Positions 25,084 to 33,528 of a stretch of DNA of 64,000 nt are shown here, in pieces (the stretch's first letter is position 1; each line of letters starts with the position of its first letter). The DNA comes from CALJFL01 sp036961205 (lineage in GTDB: Bacteria; Pseudomonadota; Gammaproteobacteria; Pseudomonadales; Halieaceae): NCBI GenBank assembly GCA_036961205.1, contig JBALVI010000009.1, positions 1 to 64,000 of the forward strand, given 5' to 3'. The notes beneath the pieces were generated by a model. The model was not told the DNA's origin, made no database searches, and saw nothing but the letters and a program-made list of their open reading frames with translations. The translations under genes and the position numbers were made by a program.

Positions 25084-25599
25084 TCAAAAAGACTCCGTTG
25101 TTTGAAACAGTCCGACCCGAAGGCCTTCCGCTGTATAGATCTCTCTACCGTCTACCGAAACAGTGCCGTCAGCAATGCCCATAATCAACTTGCGCTCGAT
25201 AACGCGCTTGATATGAATGTTGTAGACCACTTTCGACGCAGTTGGAACAATCTCCCCGGTAAACTTCACTCCGCCACAACCCAGGGCACGACCGCGACCG
25301 GGATTGCCTCTCCAACCCAGGAAAAACCCAACCAACTGCCACATAGCGTCCAGGCCCAGGCAACCGGGCATCACCGGATCGCCCGGGAAATGGCAATCAA
25401 AAAACCAGAGGTCCGGATTGATATCCAGCTCTGCGACGATTTGCCCCTTGCCGTGATTGCCGCCTTCAGAGGCGATGTGGGTGATGCGGTCCAACATCAG
25501 CATATTTTCGGTTGGCAGTTGTGCGTTGCCTGGACCAAAAAGTTCACCGTTGCCGCAGGCAATCAGATCTTCTTTGGTGAACGCGCTTTTTGCAGTCAT
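25084..25599 (-). CDS. fabA: 3-hydroxydecanoyl-ACP dehydratase/isomerase
   Basis: The 171-residue product carries catalytic H70 (FFDCHFPGDPVMPG) and D84 (GLDAMWQL) when counted from the ATG at 25599. This is the same numbering as in E. coli FabA and supports this start over the ATG 14 codons upstream. It makes the double bond for unsaturated fatty acids. First gene of the fabA-fabB operon. The 260 bp upstream, to manC, hold no recognised gene. Confidence 0.96.
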   Translation of the reverse strand: MTAKSAFTKEDLIACGNGELFGPGNAQLPTENMLMLDRITHIASEGGNHGKGQIVAELDINPDLWFFDCHFPGDPVMPGCLGLDAMWQLVGFFLGWRGNPGRGRALGCGGVKFTGEIVPTASKVVYNIHIKRVIERKLIMGIADGTVSVDGREIYTAEGLRVGLFQTTESF

Positions 25600-25859
25600 A
25601 GGAATTCCAGTGATGGCACTTTGCAGTTGTCTCCGGGGCATCTGGAAGTGCGGTGTGCGGCGCCCCCAGCAACAGGGGCATTGTGGGTGTCATTCTAATG
25701 CCTGCGGTGCACAAGTCCAGTATCCAGATCAGAAAGAGGCAGCCGGGATACTGGTCAATATTGGCTTGCTCAGATAACATGTTCAGGTGAAAAAATGGCT
25801 CTGTGGTGCCAGTTGGCTTATACCGATGCCAGACCAGTCAATAACCTTGTGGATAAAAA

Positions 25860-27296
25860 ATGCTAATACCAGTGATACTTTCCGGCGGCGTGGGAAGTCG
25901 CCTTTGGCCTGTTTCCAGAGAACTTCATCCTAAACAGTTTTTGCCGCTGCTGGGTGAACTGTCAATGTTACAGGAAACGCTGCAGAGAAGTGCTGCGCTG
26001 GAGGTAGGGCCGCCTATCGTAGTATGTAATGAGGCGCATCGATTTCTGGTAGCAGAGCAGTTGCGGCAGATTGACATGCAGTCAGGCGCCATAATTCTCG
26101 AGCCCGAGGGTCGGAACACGGCCCCTGCCGTTGCTCTGGCGGCCCTCAAGGCACTGGCAGAAGATCCCGAGGCCCAGCTATTGGTGTTGCCCGCAGATCA
26201 CCACATACAGGACATCGCTGCATTTATCACCGCGGCTGAGAAAACTTTGAACCTGGTCGCAGAAGGCCGTTTGGTGACTTTTGGGGTGGTACCAACATCG
26301 CCGGAAACTGGCTACGGCTACATAAAATGTGGCAAGTCCCGTGGCGATACGCAGTTCGATCTGGAGTGCTTTGTCGAGAAGCCGGATCTGGTCACTGCCC
26401 AAGCCTATCTCGATAGTGGCGAGTACCTGTGGAATAGCGGTATGTTTTTGTTCCGCGCTTCCACTTATCTGGAAGAATTACAAGAACACGCTCCGCTAAT
26501 ATTGGAGCACTGTCGGGCGGCGATGGCGGATGCAAGTCTTGATATGGACTTCCTGAGACCAGCCCCGGGGCACTTTTTGGCCAGCCCCAGCGATAGCATC
26601 GACTATGCAGTGATGGAGAAGACTGTTCACGGTGCAGTTACAGCTTTGGATTGCGGCTGGAGTGACGTGGGCGCCTGGTCGGCGCTATGGGATGTGTCCG
26701 CCAGAGACCCCGCTGGCAATGTTATTCAGGGCGATGTGCTCACTGAAGATTGTAGTAACAGTTTTATCCGCAGTGATGACCGACTGGTGGCGGCGCTTGG
26801 GGTTGAAAATCTGGTAATTGTAGAAACTTCAGATGCAGTGCTGGTGGCAGATCGTGGCAGGGTTCAGGACGTCAAAAAGATAGTCAGCCGGCTGAAGAGC
26901 TTAGGGCGAGAAGAAGCGAATTTACATCAGCGCGTATTTCGTCCCTGGGGAAGCTACGAATCGCTGGTGGTAGCCGACCGCTTCCAGGTTAAACGCATTG
27001 TCGTTGAGCCGGGGCACCAGCTGTCACTCCAGAAGCACCATCACCGCGCTGAGCACTGGATTGTGGTCGCCGGTACTGCCGAGGTGACCTGCGAAGACAA
27101 GGTCTTCATGCTGCGTGAAGATGAGTCGACGTACATTCCCCTTGGCCACAAACACCGCCTGGCCAACCCCGGGCGAATACCACTGGAACTGATTGAAGTG
27201 CAATCGGGAACCTATCTGGGCGAGGATGATATTGTGCGCTTTGAAGATGTTTATGGCCGCAGTGAAGCGGGTGATTCCAAAGAGCAAGGAGCTTAA
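25860..27296 (+). CDS. manC: Mannose-1-phosphate guanylyltransferase / mannose-6-phosphate isomerase
   Basis: The 478-residue type II bifunctional enzyme has an N-terminal nucleotidyltransferase domain with GGVGSRLWPVSRELHPKQF (residues 9-27) and the FVEKPD motif. The C-terminal cupin isomerase domain shows QKHHHRAEHWIVVAGTAEV and LGHKHRLANPG. It makes GDP-mannose for surface polysaccharide. First gene of manC-galU-manB, spaced by 3 and 11 bp. Confidence 0.93.
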   Translation: MLIPVILSGGVGSRLWPVSRELHPKQFLPLLGELSMLQETLQRSAALEVGPPIVVCNEAHRFLVAEQLRQIDMQSGAIILEPEGRNTAPAVALAALKALAEDPEAQLLVLPADHHIQDIAAFITAAEKTLNLVAEGRLVTFGVVPTSPETGYGYIKCGKSRGDTQFDLECFVEKPDLVTAQAYLDSGEYLWNSGMFLFRASTYLEELQEHAPLILEHCRAAMADASLDMDFLRPAPGHFLASPSDSIDYAVMEKTVHGAVTALDCGWSDVGAWSALWDVSARDPAGNVIQGDVLTEDCSNSFIRSDDRLVAALGVENLVIVETSDAVLVADRGRVQDVKKIVSRLKSLGREEANLHQRVFRPWGSYESLVVADRFQVKRIVVEPGHQLSLQKHHHRAEHWIVVAGTAEVTCEDKVFMLREDESTYIPLGHKHRLANPGRIPLELIEVQSGTYLGEDDIVRFEDVYGRSEAGDSKEQGA

Positions 27297-27299
27297 CCA

Positions 27300-28127
27300 A
27301 TGATCAAAAAATGCCTTTTCCCGGTGGCCGGCTATGGCACACGATTTCTACCGGCGACTAAAAGTATGCCCAAGGAAATGTTGCCTATTGTGAACAAACC
27401 TTTGGTTCAATACGGCGTGGAGGAGGCCATTGATGCTGGCATGACCACCTGTGCCATGGTTACCGGTCGCGGTAAACGTTCGATTACCGATCATTTTGAT
27501 ATCAGCTATGAACTTGAACATCAGATATCCGGAACCAGTAAAGAAGTGCACCTCGATAGTATTCGTGGAGTATTGGATAAAGGCATCTTCACCATGGTGC
27601 GCCAGCGGGAGATGAAGGGCTTGGGTCATGCGATTCTTACCGGTGAATCTCTGATCGGTAACGAACCTTTTGGCGTTTTGCTCTCCGATGATCTGTGCCT
27701 GAATGAAGGCCCTGGTGTATTAAGCCAGATGGAGGCACTGTATCGACAATTCCGTTGTTCAATCGTGGCCATTCAGGAAGTTCCGATGGATGAGGTGCAC
27801 AAGTATGGAGTTATTGCCGGCGAAAAACTGAAGGACAATATCTATCAGGTTAATGAGATGGTGGAGAAGCCCGACGCTGATGCCGCACCGTCGAATCTGG
27901 CAATTATCGGCCGCTACATTCTGACGCCCGATATCTTCGATATTCTTCGAGAGACCGAGCCTGGTGCCAATGGTGAAATTCAACTGACCGACGCGCTGCA
28001 GACTCAGGCCCGTAACGGCTGCGTTATGGCCTACAAATTTAAAGGCCGGCGTTTTGATTGTGGCAGCGTACCCGGCTTCGTAGAAGCAACGAACTTTGTA
28101 TACGAAAACCTGTACGGACAAGAGTAG
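27300..28127 (+). CDS. galU: UTP-glucose-1-phosphate uridylyltransferase
   Basis: The 275-residue product has the GalU N-terminus CLFPVAGYGTRFLPATKSMP, the GVLLSDDLCL sugar-nucleotide pocket and EMVEKPD. It makes UDP-glucose. The ATG follows CAAGGAGC at the end of manC. Confidence 0.95.
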   Translation: MIKKCLFPVAGYGTRFLPATKSMPKEMLPIVNKPLVQYGVEEAIDAGMTTCAMVTGRGKRSITDHFDISYELEHQISGTSKEVHLDSIRGVLDKGIFTMVRQREMKGLGHAILTGESLIGNEPFGVLLSDDLCLNEGPGVLSQMEALYRQFRCSIVAIQEVPMDEVHKYGVIAGEKLKDNIYQVNEMVEKPDADAAPSNLAIIGRYILTPDIFDILRETEPGANGEIQLTDALQTQARNGCVMAYKFKGRRFDCGSVPGFVEATNFVYENLYGQE

Positions 28128-28138
28128 GCGGAAAATCT

Positions 28139-29488
28139 GTGGAAAAAATTACATGTTTTAAAGCTTATGACGTTCGTGGCCGCATCCCCGATCAGTTGAA
28201 TGAAGATATCGCCAGGCGTATTGGTCGTGCCTACGCTGCCGTGGTTAAACCACGAAAAGTGGTGATTGGCCATGACATTCGCCTCAGTAGTGAATCGATC
28301 AAGGCGGCTGTCATAGACGGACTGCTGGAGCAGGGGGTCGATGTCTACGATATCGGTCTGTGTGGTACCGAGGAAATCTATTTCGCCACCTCCCATGCAG
28401 AGATGGACGGCGGTATAGCGGTTACCGCTAGCCACAATCCCAAAGACTACAATGGCATGAAGTTTGTGCGGGAAGAGTCCAAGCCAATCTCAGGGGACAC
28501 TGGGCTATTTGATATTCAGGCCCTGGCAGAGCAAAACGAATTTGAAGCAGCGGCCCAAAGGGGCCAGTTACACAGTCTGGATACTTCGGCAGCCTACGTG
28601 CAGCACTTGTTAGGTTACGTTAACACCGCCGAGCTTCGACCTCTGAAGATAGTGGTCAATGCGGGCAATGGCGGTGCAGGTAGAGTGGTTGATTTACTGG
28701 AGTCGCATCTGCCGTTTGAATTTATTAAGTTGCATCATGAGCCAGACGGTAATTTCCCCAACGGCGTACCTAACCCGCTTTTGGTGGACAACCGGGCCCC
28801 AACGATAGCGGCAGTGCGTGAACACGGTGCGGATCTTGGTATCGCATGGGACGGTGACTTTGATCGCTGCTTTTTCTTCGACAGCTCGGGCGAATTTGTG
28901 GAAGGATATTATCTGGTGGGCCTTCTGGCTGAAGCCTTTCTACAGAGTAATCCGGGCGCCAGCGTAGTACATGACCCGCGACTCACCTGGAATACCATCG
29001 CCATCACCGAGGCCTCAGGGGGTAGGGCAGTACAAAGCAAAACCGGTCACGCGTTCATTAAGGAAAGGATGCGCAAAGAGAACGCGGTTTACGGTGGCGA
29101 AATGAGTGCTCACCATTACTTTCGTGACTTTGCCTACTGTGACAGCGGCATGATCCCCTGGCTATTGGTGGCCGGATTAATGTCCAGTCGCAAGACCAGC
29201 CTGACTGAGATGGTGGCAGAACGGATGGCCGCTTATCCCTGCAGTGGAGAAATAAATCGAACTATCGACGATCCGTCAGCGGTGTTGGCCGCCGCGGAGG
29301 CCGCTTATGGCAGTCAGGCCCTGGCTACGGAACATGTGGACGGTCTGAGTATGGAATTTAGCGACTGGCGCTTTAATCTCAGAATGTCCAATACAGAGCC
29401 CGTTGTTAGACTCAATGTTGAAAGTCGCGCCGATCCTGCTTTGATGGAAAAGCGTACGAAAGAGCTGCTGGCTTTAATCGGGGGTTAG
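28139..29488 (+). CDS. manB: Phosphomannomutase (CpsG/ManB type)
   Basis: The 449-residue alpha-D-phosphohexomutase has the phospho-serine loop VTASHNPKDYNG (S98), the metal loop DGDFDRC and the sugar loop GGEMSAHHYF. The N-terminus MEKITCFKAYDVRG matches E. coli CpsG. GTG start at 28139; the frame runs upstream into galU but that part is not family sequence. It could also serve glucose-1-phosphate as AlgC does, linking mannose and glucose routes with manC and galU. Confidence 0.9.
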   Translation: MEKITCFKAYDVRGRIPDQLNEDIARRIGRAYAAVVKPRKVVIGHDIRLSSESIKAAVIDGLLEQGVDVYDIGLCGTEEIYFATSHAEMDGGIAVTASHNPKDYNGMKFVREESKPISGDTGLFDIQALAEQNEFEAAAQRGQLHSLDTSAAYVQHLLGYVNTAELRPLKIVVNAGNGGAGRVVDLLESHLPFEFIKLHHEPDGNFPNGVPNPLLVDNRAPTIAAVREHGADLGIAWDGDFDRCFFFDSSGEFVEGYYLVGLLAEAFLQSNPGASVVHDPRLTWNTIAITEASGGRAVQSKTGHAFIKERMRKENAVYGGEMSAHHYFRDFAYCDSGMIPWLLVAGLMSSRKTSLTEMVAERMAAYPCSGEINRTIDDPSAVLAAAEAAYGSQALATEHVDGLSMEFSDWRFNLRMSNTEPVVRLNVESRADPALMEKRTKELLALIGG

Positions 29489-29491
29489 TTC

Positions 29492-31126
29492 TTACCGCGC
29501 CATGCGCCAGGCTTTCATCAGGCGCAGAGTGGCGGAATCCATATTGATCCCGTCGCTCTCCACTGCCAGCTCACCAAGAATTTCCTCGCCTATTTCTTTG
29601 CCTAGCTCTACTCCCCATTGGTCAAAGGGATTAATCCCCCATAGTTGACCACTGCAGTAGGTACGGTGCTCATACAGCGCCAACAACGCTCCCAGGGTGG
29701 CAGGGGTCAGGCTCGCCATAGTAATGACACTGTTGGGGCGATTGCCTGGCATGACCATATGCGGCGCCAGACGTACCGCTTCATCGTGCGCTACACCTCG
29801 GCCCGCCAGGGCGTCCAGAGCCTCTGGTTCGCTGCGACCCACCATCATAGTGCGACTCTGTGCCAGACAGTTGGCCACCAGTCTCTGGTGCTGAGCGGAC
29901 ATGCCAGTATGGGTGGTGAGCGGTAAAATGAAGTCCGTTGGGCACATTAATGTGCCTTGATGTAGCAACTGATGAAATGAGTGCTGCCCCATGGTACCAG
30001 CGGAGCCCCAGAGCACCGGCCCGGTTTGGTAATCTAGCGACTGACCTGCGCTGGAGACCCGTTTGCCATTGCTCTCCATAGTCAACTGCTGCAGAAAGTC
30101 GGGCAGTTTTTGCAAGCTTTGGTCGTAGGGCAATACCACATGGTTGCCCGCGCCCAGACCGTTGGTACACCAGACTTCCAGCAGGCTCATTAACATTGGC
30201 AGATTCTTTTCCGGGGGAGCCTCCAAAAAGTGTTCGTCCATGGCGCGGGCGCCCGCCAGGAAAGCTTCAAAGTTCTCCCAGCCCACTGCAATAGCGCAAC
30301 TGAGGCCAACCGCTGACCACACTGAATAGCGACCACCGACCCAATCCCAAAGCGGCAGGCAATTGTCCTTGGGAATCCCAAACTGTGCTGCCGCGGGCAG
30401 GTTCGTGGTGATAGCCAGGAAGTGTTTGTCCAGGTCGTCATCGTTGGCGCCCGCCATCAGCAACCACTCTCTGGCGGCAAGACCATTGGTCAGGGTTTCT
30501 TCAGTGCGAAAGGATTTGGAGCAGATAATGAACAAAGTAGTCGTTGGGTCTAATTGCACCAGCGTATTTTGCAAATCGGCGGGGTCTACATTGGCAACAT
30601 AATGACAGGCCACCAGACCCTGAAAGGGACGCAAGGCTTCGGTGACCAGGCGTGGCCCCAGATCGGAACCACCAATGCCAATGTTGACTACATCGGTAAT
30701 CGGTTGGCCCGAATAGCCCATGTGCGAGCCACTGTTGAGCCTGTCCGCGAGGGTTTTCATTCGGCTCCGTACATTCACGACCTCTGCCAATTTCTCGGTT
30801 TGGGCTGAGTTGGCGGTAGCGCGTAGCAGACTGTGCAAAGCTGCACGGCCTTCGGTGTTATTAATCGGTTCGCCGGCAAGTAATGCCCGCGCGCGGCCCG
30901 CAAGATCAGCCTGCTGAGCAAGTTCCAGTAGCGCCGCGCGCGCCTCGTCGTCCACCAGGTGTTTCGAGTAATCAAGATGTAGGCCGGCGGCCTCAGCTGT
31001 ATAGGACTGCGCTCTATCGGGTGAGTTCGACAGTAGGGTGGCCACATTCAGCTGGGATTTGTCTGGCGCCAACGCTTGTAGCTTTTGGAATGCAGGGTAT
31101 TGGGATAACAGTGTTGGAGTTTGCAT
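29492..31126 (-). CDS. pgi: Glucose-6-phosphate isomerase
   Basis: The 544-residue product carries the Pgi signatures NIGIGGSDLGPRLV, the catalytic-region GNHVVLPYDQSLQKLPDFLQQLTMESNGK and GQLWGINPFDQWGVELGK. It interconverts glucose-6-phosphate and fructose-6-phosphate, the precursor of the manC/manB route. Convergent with manB, with only 3 bp between stops. Confidence 0.97.
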   Translation of the reverse strand: MQTPTLLSQYPAFQKLQALAPDKSQLNVATLLSNSPDRAQSYTAEAAGLHLDYSKHLVDDEARAALLELAQQADLAGRARALLAGEPINNTEGRAALHSLLRATANSAQTEKLAEVVNVRSRMKTLADRLNSGSHMGYSGQPITDVVNIGIGGSDLGPRLVTEALRPFQGLVACHYVANVDPADLQNTLVQLDPTTTLFIICSKSFRTEETLTNGLAAREWLLMAGANDDDLDKHFLAITTNLPAAAQFGIPKDNCLPLWDWVGGRYSVWSAVGLSCAIAVGWENFEAFLAGARAMDEHFLEAPPEKNLPMLMSLLEVWCTNGLGAGNHVVLPYDQSLQKLPDFLQQLTMESNGKRVSSAGQSLDYQTGPVLWGSAGTMGQHSFHQLLHQGTLMCPTDFILPLTTHTGMSAQHQRLVANCLAQSRTMMVGRSEPEALDALAGRGVAHDEAVRLAPHMVMPGNRPNSVITMASLTPATLGALLALYEHRTYCSGQLWGINPFDQWGVELGKEIGEEILGELAVESDGINMDSATLRLMKAWRMAR

Positions 31127-31197
31127 AGGCGGAACCCGGAAAGAAGACCGCTTAAGTATAGGTAGGGCGTTCTAACGGTGCAATTGAAAGGGCACCG

Positions 31198-32160
31198 TCA
31201 GTGATTGCGGTTGATAGAGATTCCCGTCAGCTTCCGCAGAGCATCATGCACCGGCCCGGCGGGCAGATGATCAAGGCACTGCAGCGCAAGATCATGGTAG
31301 TTCCTGGCTGTGTCGCGAGCGTAGGTCAGAGCACCACAGCTTTCCGCTGCAGACAGGATTTCAGCAAGCTGCGCCGCCGTTTTGTTAGTGATGGCGTTGC
31401 GTACTAAATCTTGTTGCGCATCGCTGCCTTCCCTGAGGATATAGATGAGGGGAAGAGTCGGCTTGCCTTCGGTGAGGTCATCACCAACATTCTTGCCCAT
31501 TTCAGCGGGGTCGCCCTCGTAATCCAGCAGGTCATCGACAATCTGGAACGCAATGCCCAGGTTGAGGCCGAATTCGCGCATAGTGTCACAGGTTTTTTCG
31601 TCGCAACCGTGGAGCAGGGCGGCGCCATAGCAGGCGGCGGCAAATAGAACCGCGGTTTTTCGCGTGATTACGTCGAGATACTGCTCTTCCGTGGTATTGG
31701 CGTCCCCGGCACGGACCAATTGCAGTACTTCGCCCTCGGCGATGATATTGGTGGTATCTGCCATATGGCGTAGCAGTCTCATGTCCTGCAAATCCACCAT
31801 GAGCTGAAATGCGCGGGTGTAGAGAAAGTCGCCGACCAGAACGCTAGGCGCATTACCGAATTCCGCGTTGGCTGTGGGTCGACCGCGCCGGAGTGAGGAT
31901 ATGTCTACAACATCGTCGTGCAGCAAAGTTGCCGTATGGATAAATTCGATGACCGCGGCAAAGCGGATGTGCTGCGCCTTACATGGGCCCAGAGCGGCCG
32001 CGCTGAGCAAGACTAACAGCGGCCTGAGGCGTTTGCCGCCAGCATCAACGATGTAGTGGCCGATGTTCTCTACCATGTCCACGTCAGATTCCAACTGCTC
32101 AATAATCAGTTGATTAACCTGCTCGAACTCGCTGGCGACAGTATTGCGGATATCTTGCAT
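31198..32160 (-). CDS. ispB: Polyprenyl diphosphate synthase (octaprenyl type)
   Basis: The 320-residue all-alpha prenyltransferase has the first Asp-rich motif LLHDDVVD, GGKRLRPLL near the N-terminus, and the second Asp-rich motif QIVDDLLDYEGD. It makes the isoprenoid tail of ubiquinone. Divergent position next to rplU-rpmA-obgE is standard in gammaproteobacteria. The exact chain length cannot be read from sequence. Confidence 0.93.
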   Translation of the reverse strand: MQDIRNTVASEFEQVNQLIIEQLESDVDMVENIGHYIVDAGGKRLRPLLVLLSAAALGPCKAQHIRFAAVIEFIHTATLLHDDVVDISSLRRGRPTANAEFGNAPSVLVGDFLYTRAFQLMVDLQDMRLLRHMADTTNIIAEGEVLQLVRAGDANTTEEQYLDVITRKTAVLFAAACYGAALLHGCDEKTCDTMREFGLNLGIAFQIVDDLLDYEGDPAEMGKNVGDDLTEGKPTLPLIYILREGSDAQQDLVRNAITNKTAAQLAEILSAAESCGALTYARDTARNYHDLALQCLDHLPAGPVHDALRKLTGISINRNH

Positions 32161-32293
32161 AGACGAAGGGGTGTAGTGGCTGAGCGCCAGCGCATGCTAG
32201 GGTTCCACCCTTCTGGTGTCAAGCGGCGAGGGTTGTATCAGTGTGAATCTTCCGGAACACCCTAAGCCCTTGTCTTTACTGGAGAAATAAACC

Positions 32294-32322
32294 TTGCTCC
32301 GGGGGGGTGGATTCAGTAAAAT
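32294..32322 (+). promoter_or_regulatory. Probable promoter of rplU-rpmA with a G7 tract in its spacer
   Basis: TTGCTC, a 17-bp spacer and TAAAAT lie 135 bp before rplU. The spacer contains seven consecutive G (32301-32307). Only the -10 box is strong. The rest of the ispB-rplU gap (32161-32293) shows no feature I can name. Confidence 0.5.
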
Positions 32323-32397
32323 CGCCGCCCTCGACCCCCATAGTGCCCGGATTCGGCGCCTGTGAGGTATTTATAAACTGTTTGTGCCGAGCTCTGC

Positions 32398-32421
32398 CCC
32401 CTTGATTTTAAAGGGTTTTTT
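32398..32421 (+). promoter_or_regulatory. Hairpin plus T6 in the rplU leader
   Basis: CCCTT pairs with AAGGG around an AT-rich 7-nt loop and is followed by six T. It lies between the promoter and the rplU start, 35 bp before the ATG. A weak intrinsic terminator here could let a ribosomal protein or growth signal set expression. The stem is short, so this is tentative. Confidence 0.4.
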
Positions 32422-32456
32422 CAGAAAGCGAGCAGGCTAATTAAACGGAGAAAGCA

Positions 32457-32765
32457 ATGTACGCAGTAATTGAAAGCGGTGGTAAGCAGCACCGTGTAAT
32501 TGAGGGTGAAACCCTTAAACTCGAAAAAATTGAAGCCGCGACCGGTGAGAGCATAGAATTTGACAAGGTTCTGATGATCGGTGGCGATGATGTCAAAATT
32601 GGTACTCCTCTTCTTGCTGGCAGTAAAGTTACCGCCGAAGTGATTGCCCAGGGGCGTCACAAGAAGATCAAGATTATTAAGTTTAATCGCCGTAAGCACT
32701 ATCGTAGGGAAACCGGCCACCGTCAGTGGTTTACCGAAGTGAAAATTACCGGCATCACGGCTTAG
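32457..32765 (+). CDS. rplU: 50S ribosomal protein L21
   Basis: The 102-residue product starts MYAVIESGGKQHRVIEGE and ends in KHYRRETGHRQWFTEVKI, both L21 family patterns. ACGGAG precedes the ATG. It is followed by rpmA after 16 bp. Confidence 0.98.
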   Translation: MYAVIESGGKQHRVIEGETLKLEKIEAATGESIEFDKVLMIGGDDVKIGTPLLAGSKVTAEVIAQGRHKKIKIIKFNRRKHYRRETGHRQWFTEVKITGITA

Positions 32766-32781
32766 ATAGAGGGAAACGACA

Positions 32782-33039
32782 ATGGCACATAAGAAAGCAG
32801 GCGGTAGTACTCGTAACGGTCGCGATTCACAGAGCAAGCGTCTAGGCGTTAAGCGCTTCGGCGGCGAGACTGTTAAAGCAGGCAACATTATCGTGCGTCA
32901 GCGCGGTACTCGTTTCCACGCTGGTGAAAATGTTGGTATCGGCAAGGATCACACTTTGTTTGCTACTAGCGGCGGTAAGGTAGAGTTTTTGGTTAAAGGC
33001 CCGCAAGGTCGCAAGTTTGTTAAGGTAGTGAGCGCCTGA
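32782..33039 (+). CDS. rpmA: 50S ribosomal protein L27
   Basis: The 85-residue product starts MAHKKAGGSTRNGRDS, the peptidyl-transferase-centre tail, with no N-terminal cleavage extension of the Firmicutes type. IVRQRGTRFHAGENVG is the core signature. A terminator follows. Confidence 0.98.
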   Translation: MAHKKAGGSTRNGRDSQSKRLGVKRFGGETVKAGNIIVRQRGTRFHAGENVGIGKDHTLFATSGGKVEFLVKGPQGRKFVKVVSA

Positions 33040-33065
33040 ACAGCGGTTAACCGCAAAGCACAGAC

Positions 33066-33095
33066 AAAGCCTCGTCATTGACGGGGCTTTTTTTT
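33066..33095 (+). terminator. Terminator of rplU-rpmA
   Basis: AAAGCCTCGTC pairs with GACGGGGCTTT (11 bp, one T-G pair, loop ATT) and is followed by five more T. Confidence 0.9.
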
Positions 33096-33158
33096 GTTTA
33101 TTGCAGATTACCAAAGCTCTCTGGTAGGTAGCTTGGCTGGAGGTTGGTTCCGGCTAAC

Positions 33159-33233
33159 GGTACCGGGCGAGAGAAAGCTTTTCAGTCGCTCCACGATATT
33201 CGCTTGGTGAAAAGCTTTCTCTCGCCCGGCACC
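33159..33233 (+). repeat. 75-bp perfect-stem hairpin, copy 1 (structured repeat family B)
   Basis: Arms of 26 bp (33159-33184/33208-33233, one A-C mismatch) enclose a 23-nt loop at 33185-33207 that begins GTCGCTCCACG and ends TTCGCTTGG. The loop is the exact reverse complement of the loop of the hairpin at 33332-33406. The arms match that copy at 18 of 26 positions. Confidence 0.9.
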
Positions 33234-33331
33234 TTGCATCGAATCGCGCGACCCGACTGCGGACAAAAACCAGACGCCATAGACCCAGTCTCCCCGGATT
33301 TATTTTATTTTATGGGACTGATAAATGCCGA

Positions 33332-33406
33332 GGTCCCTGGCGGGATAGTCTTTTTCACCAAGCGAATATCGTGGAGCGACTGAAAAAGACTATCCCGCCA
33401 GGGACC
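33332..33406 (-). repeat. 75-bp perfect-stem hairpin, copy 2, inverted (structured repeat family B)
   Basis: Perfect 26-bp arms (33332-33357/33381-33406) enclose a 23-nt loop at 33358-33380. On the minus strand the loop equals that of copy 1 base for base. Eight stem positions differ from copy 1, and in this copy all are paired. The two hairpins are 98 bp apart in opposite orientation, and the outside flanks (TGG-TCCG...GGCT) also look inverted. The rest of the rpmA-obgE gap (33407-33528) shows no recognised feature. Confidence 0.9.
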
Positions 33407-33528
33407 GTCTCAGCCAAACGGATCCAGAGAAAGCTCATACGCGAGCGCGATGAAGTCTTAGGGCACCCTTAACAGTCAACAGAATCAATTACCGAAACGT
33501 GTTCGAATAGCGGGTAGAATAGGCAGTT

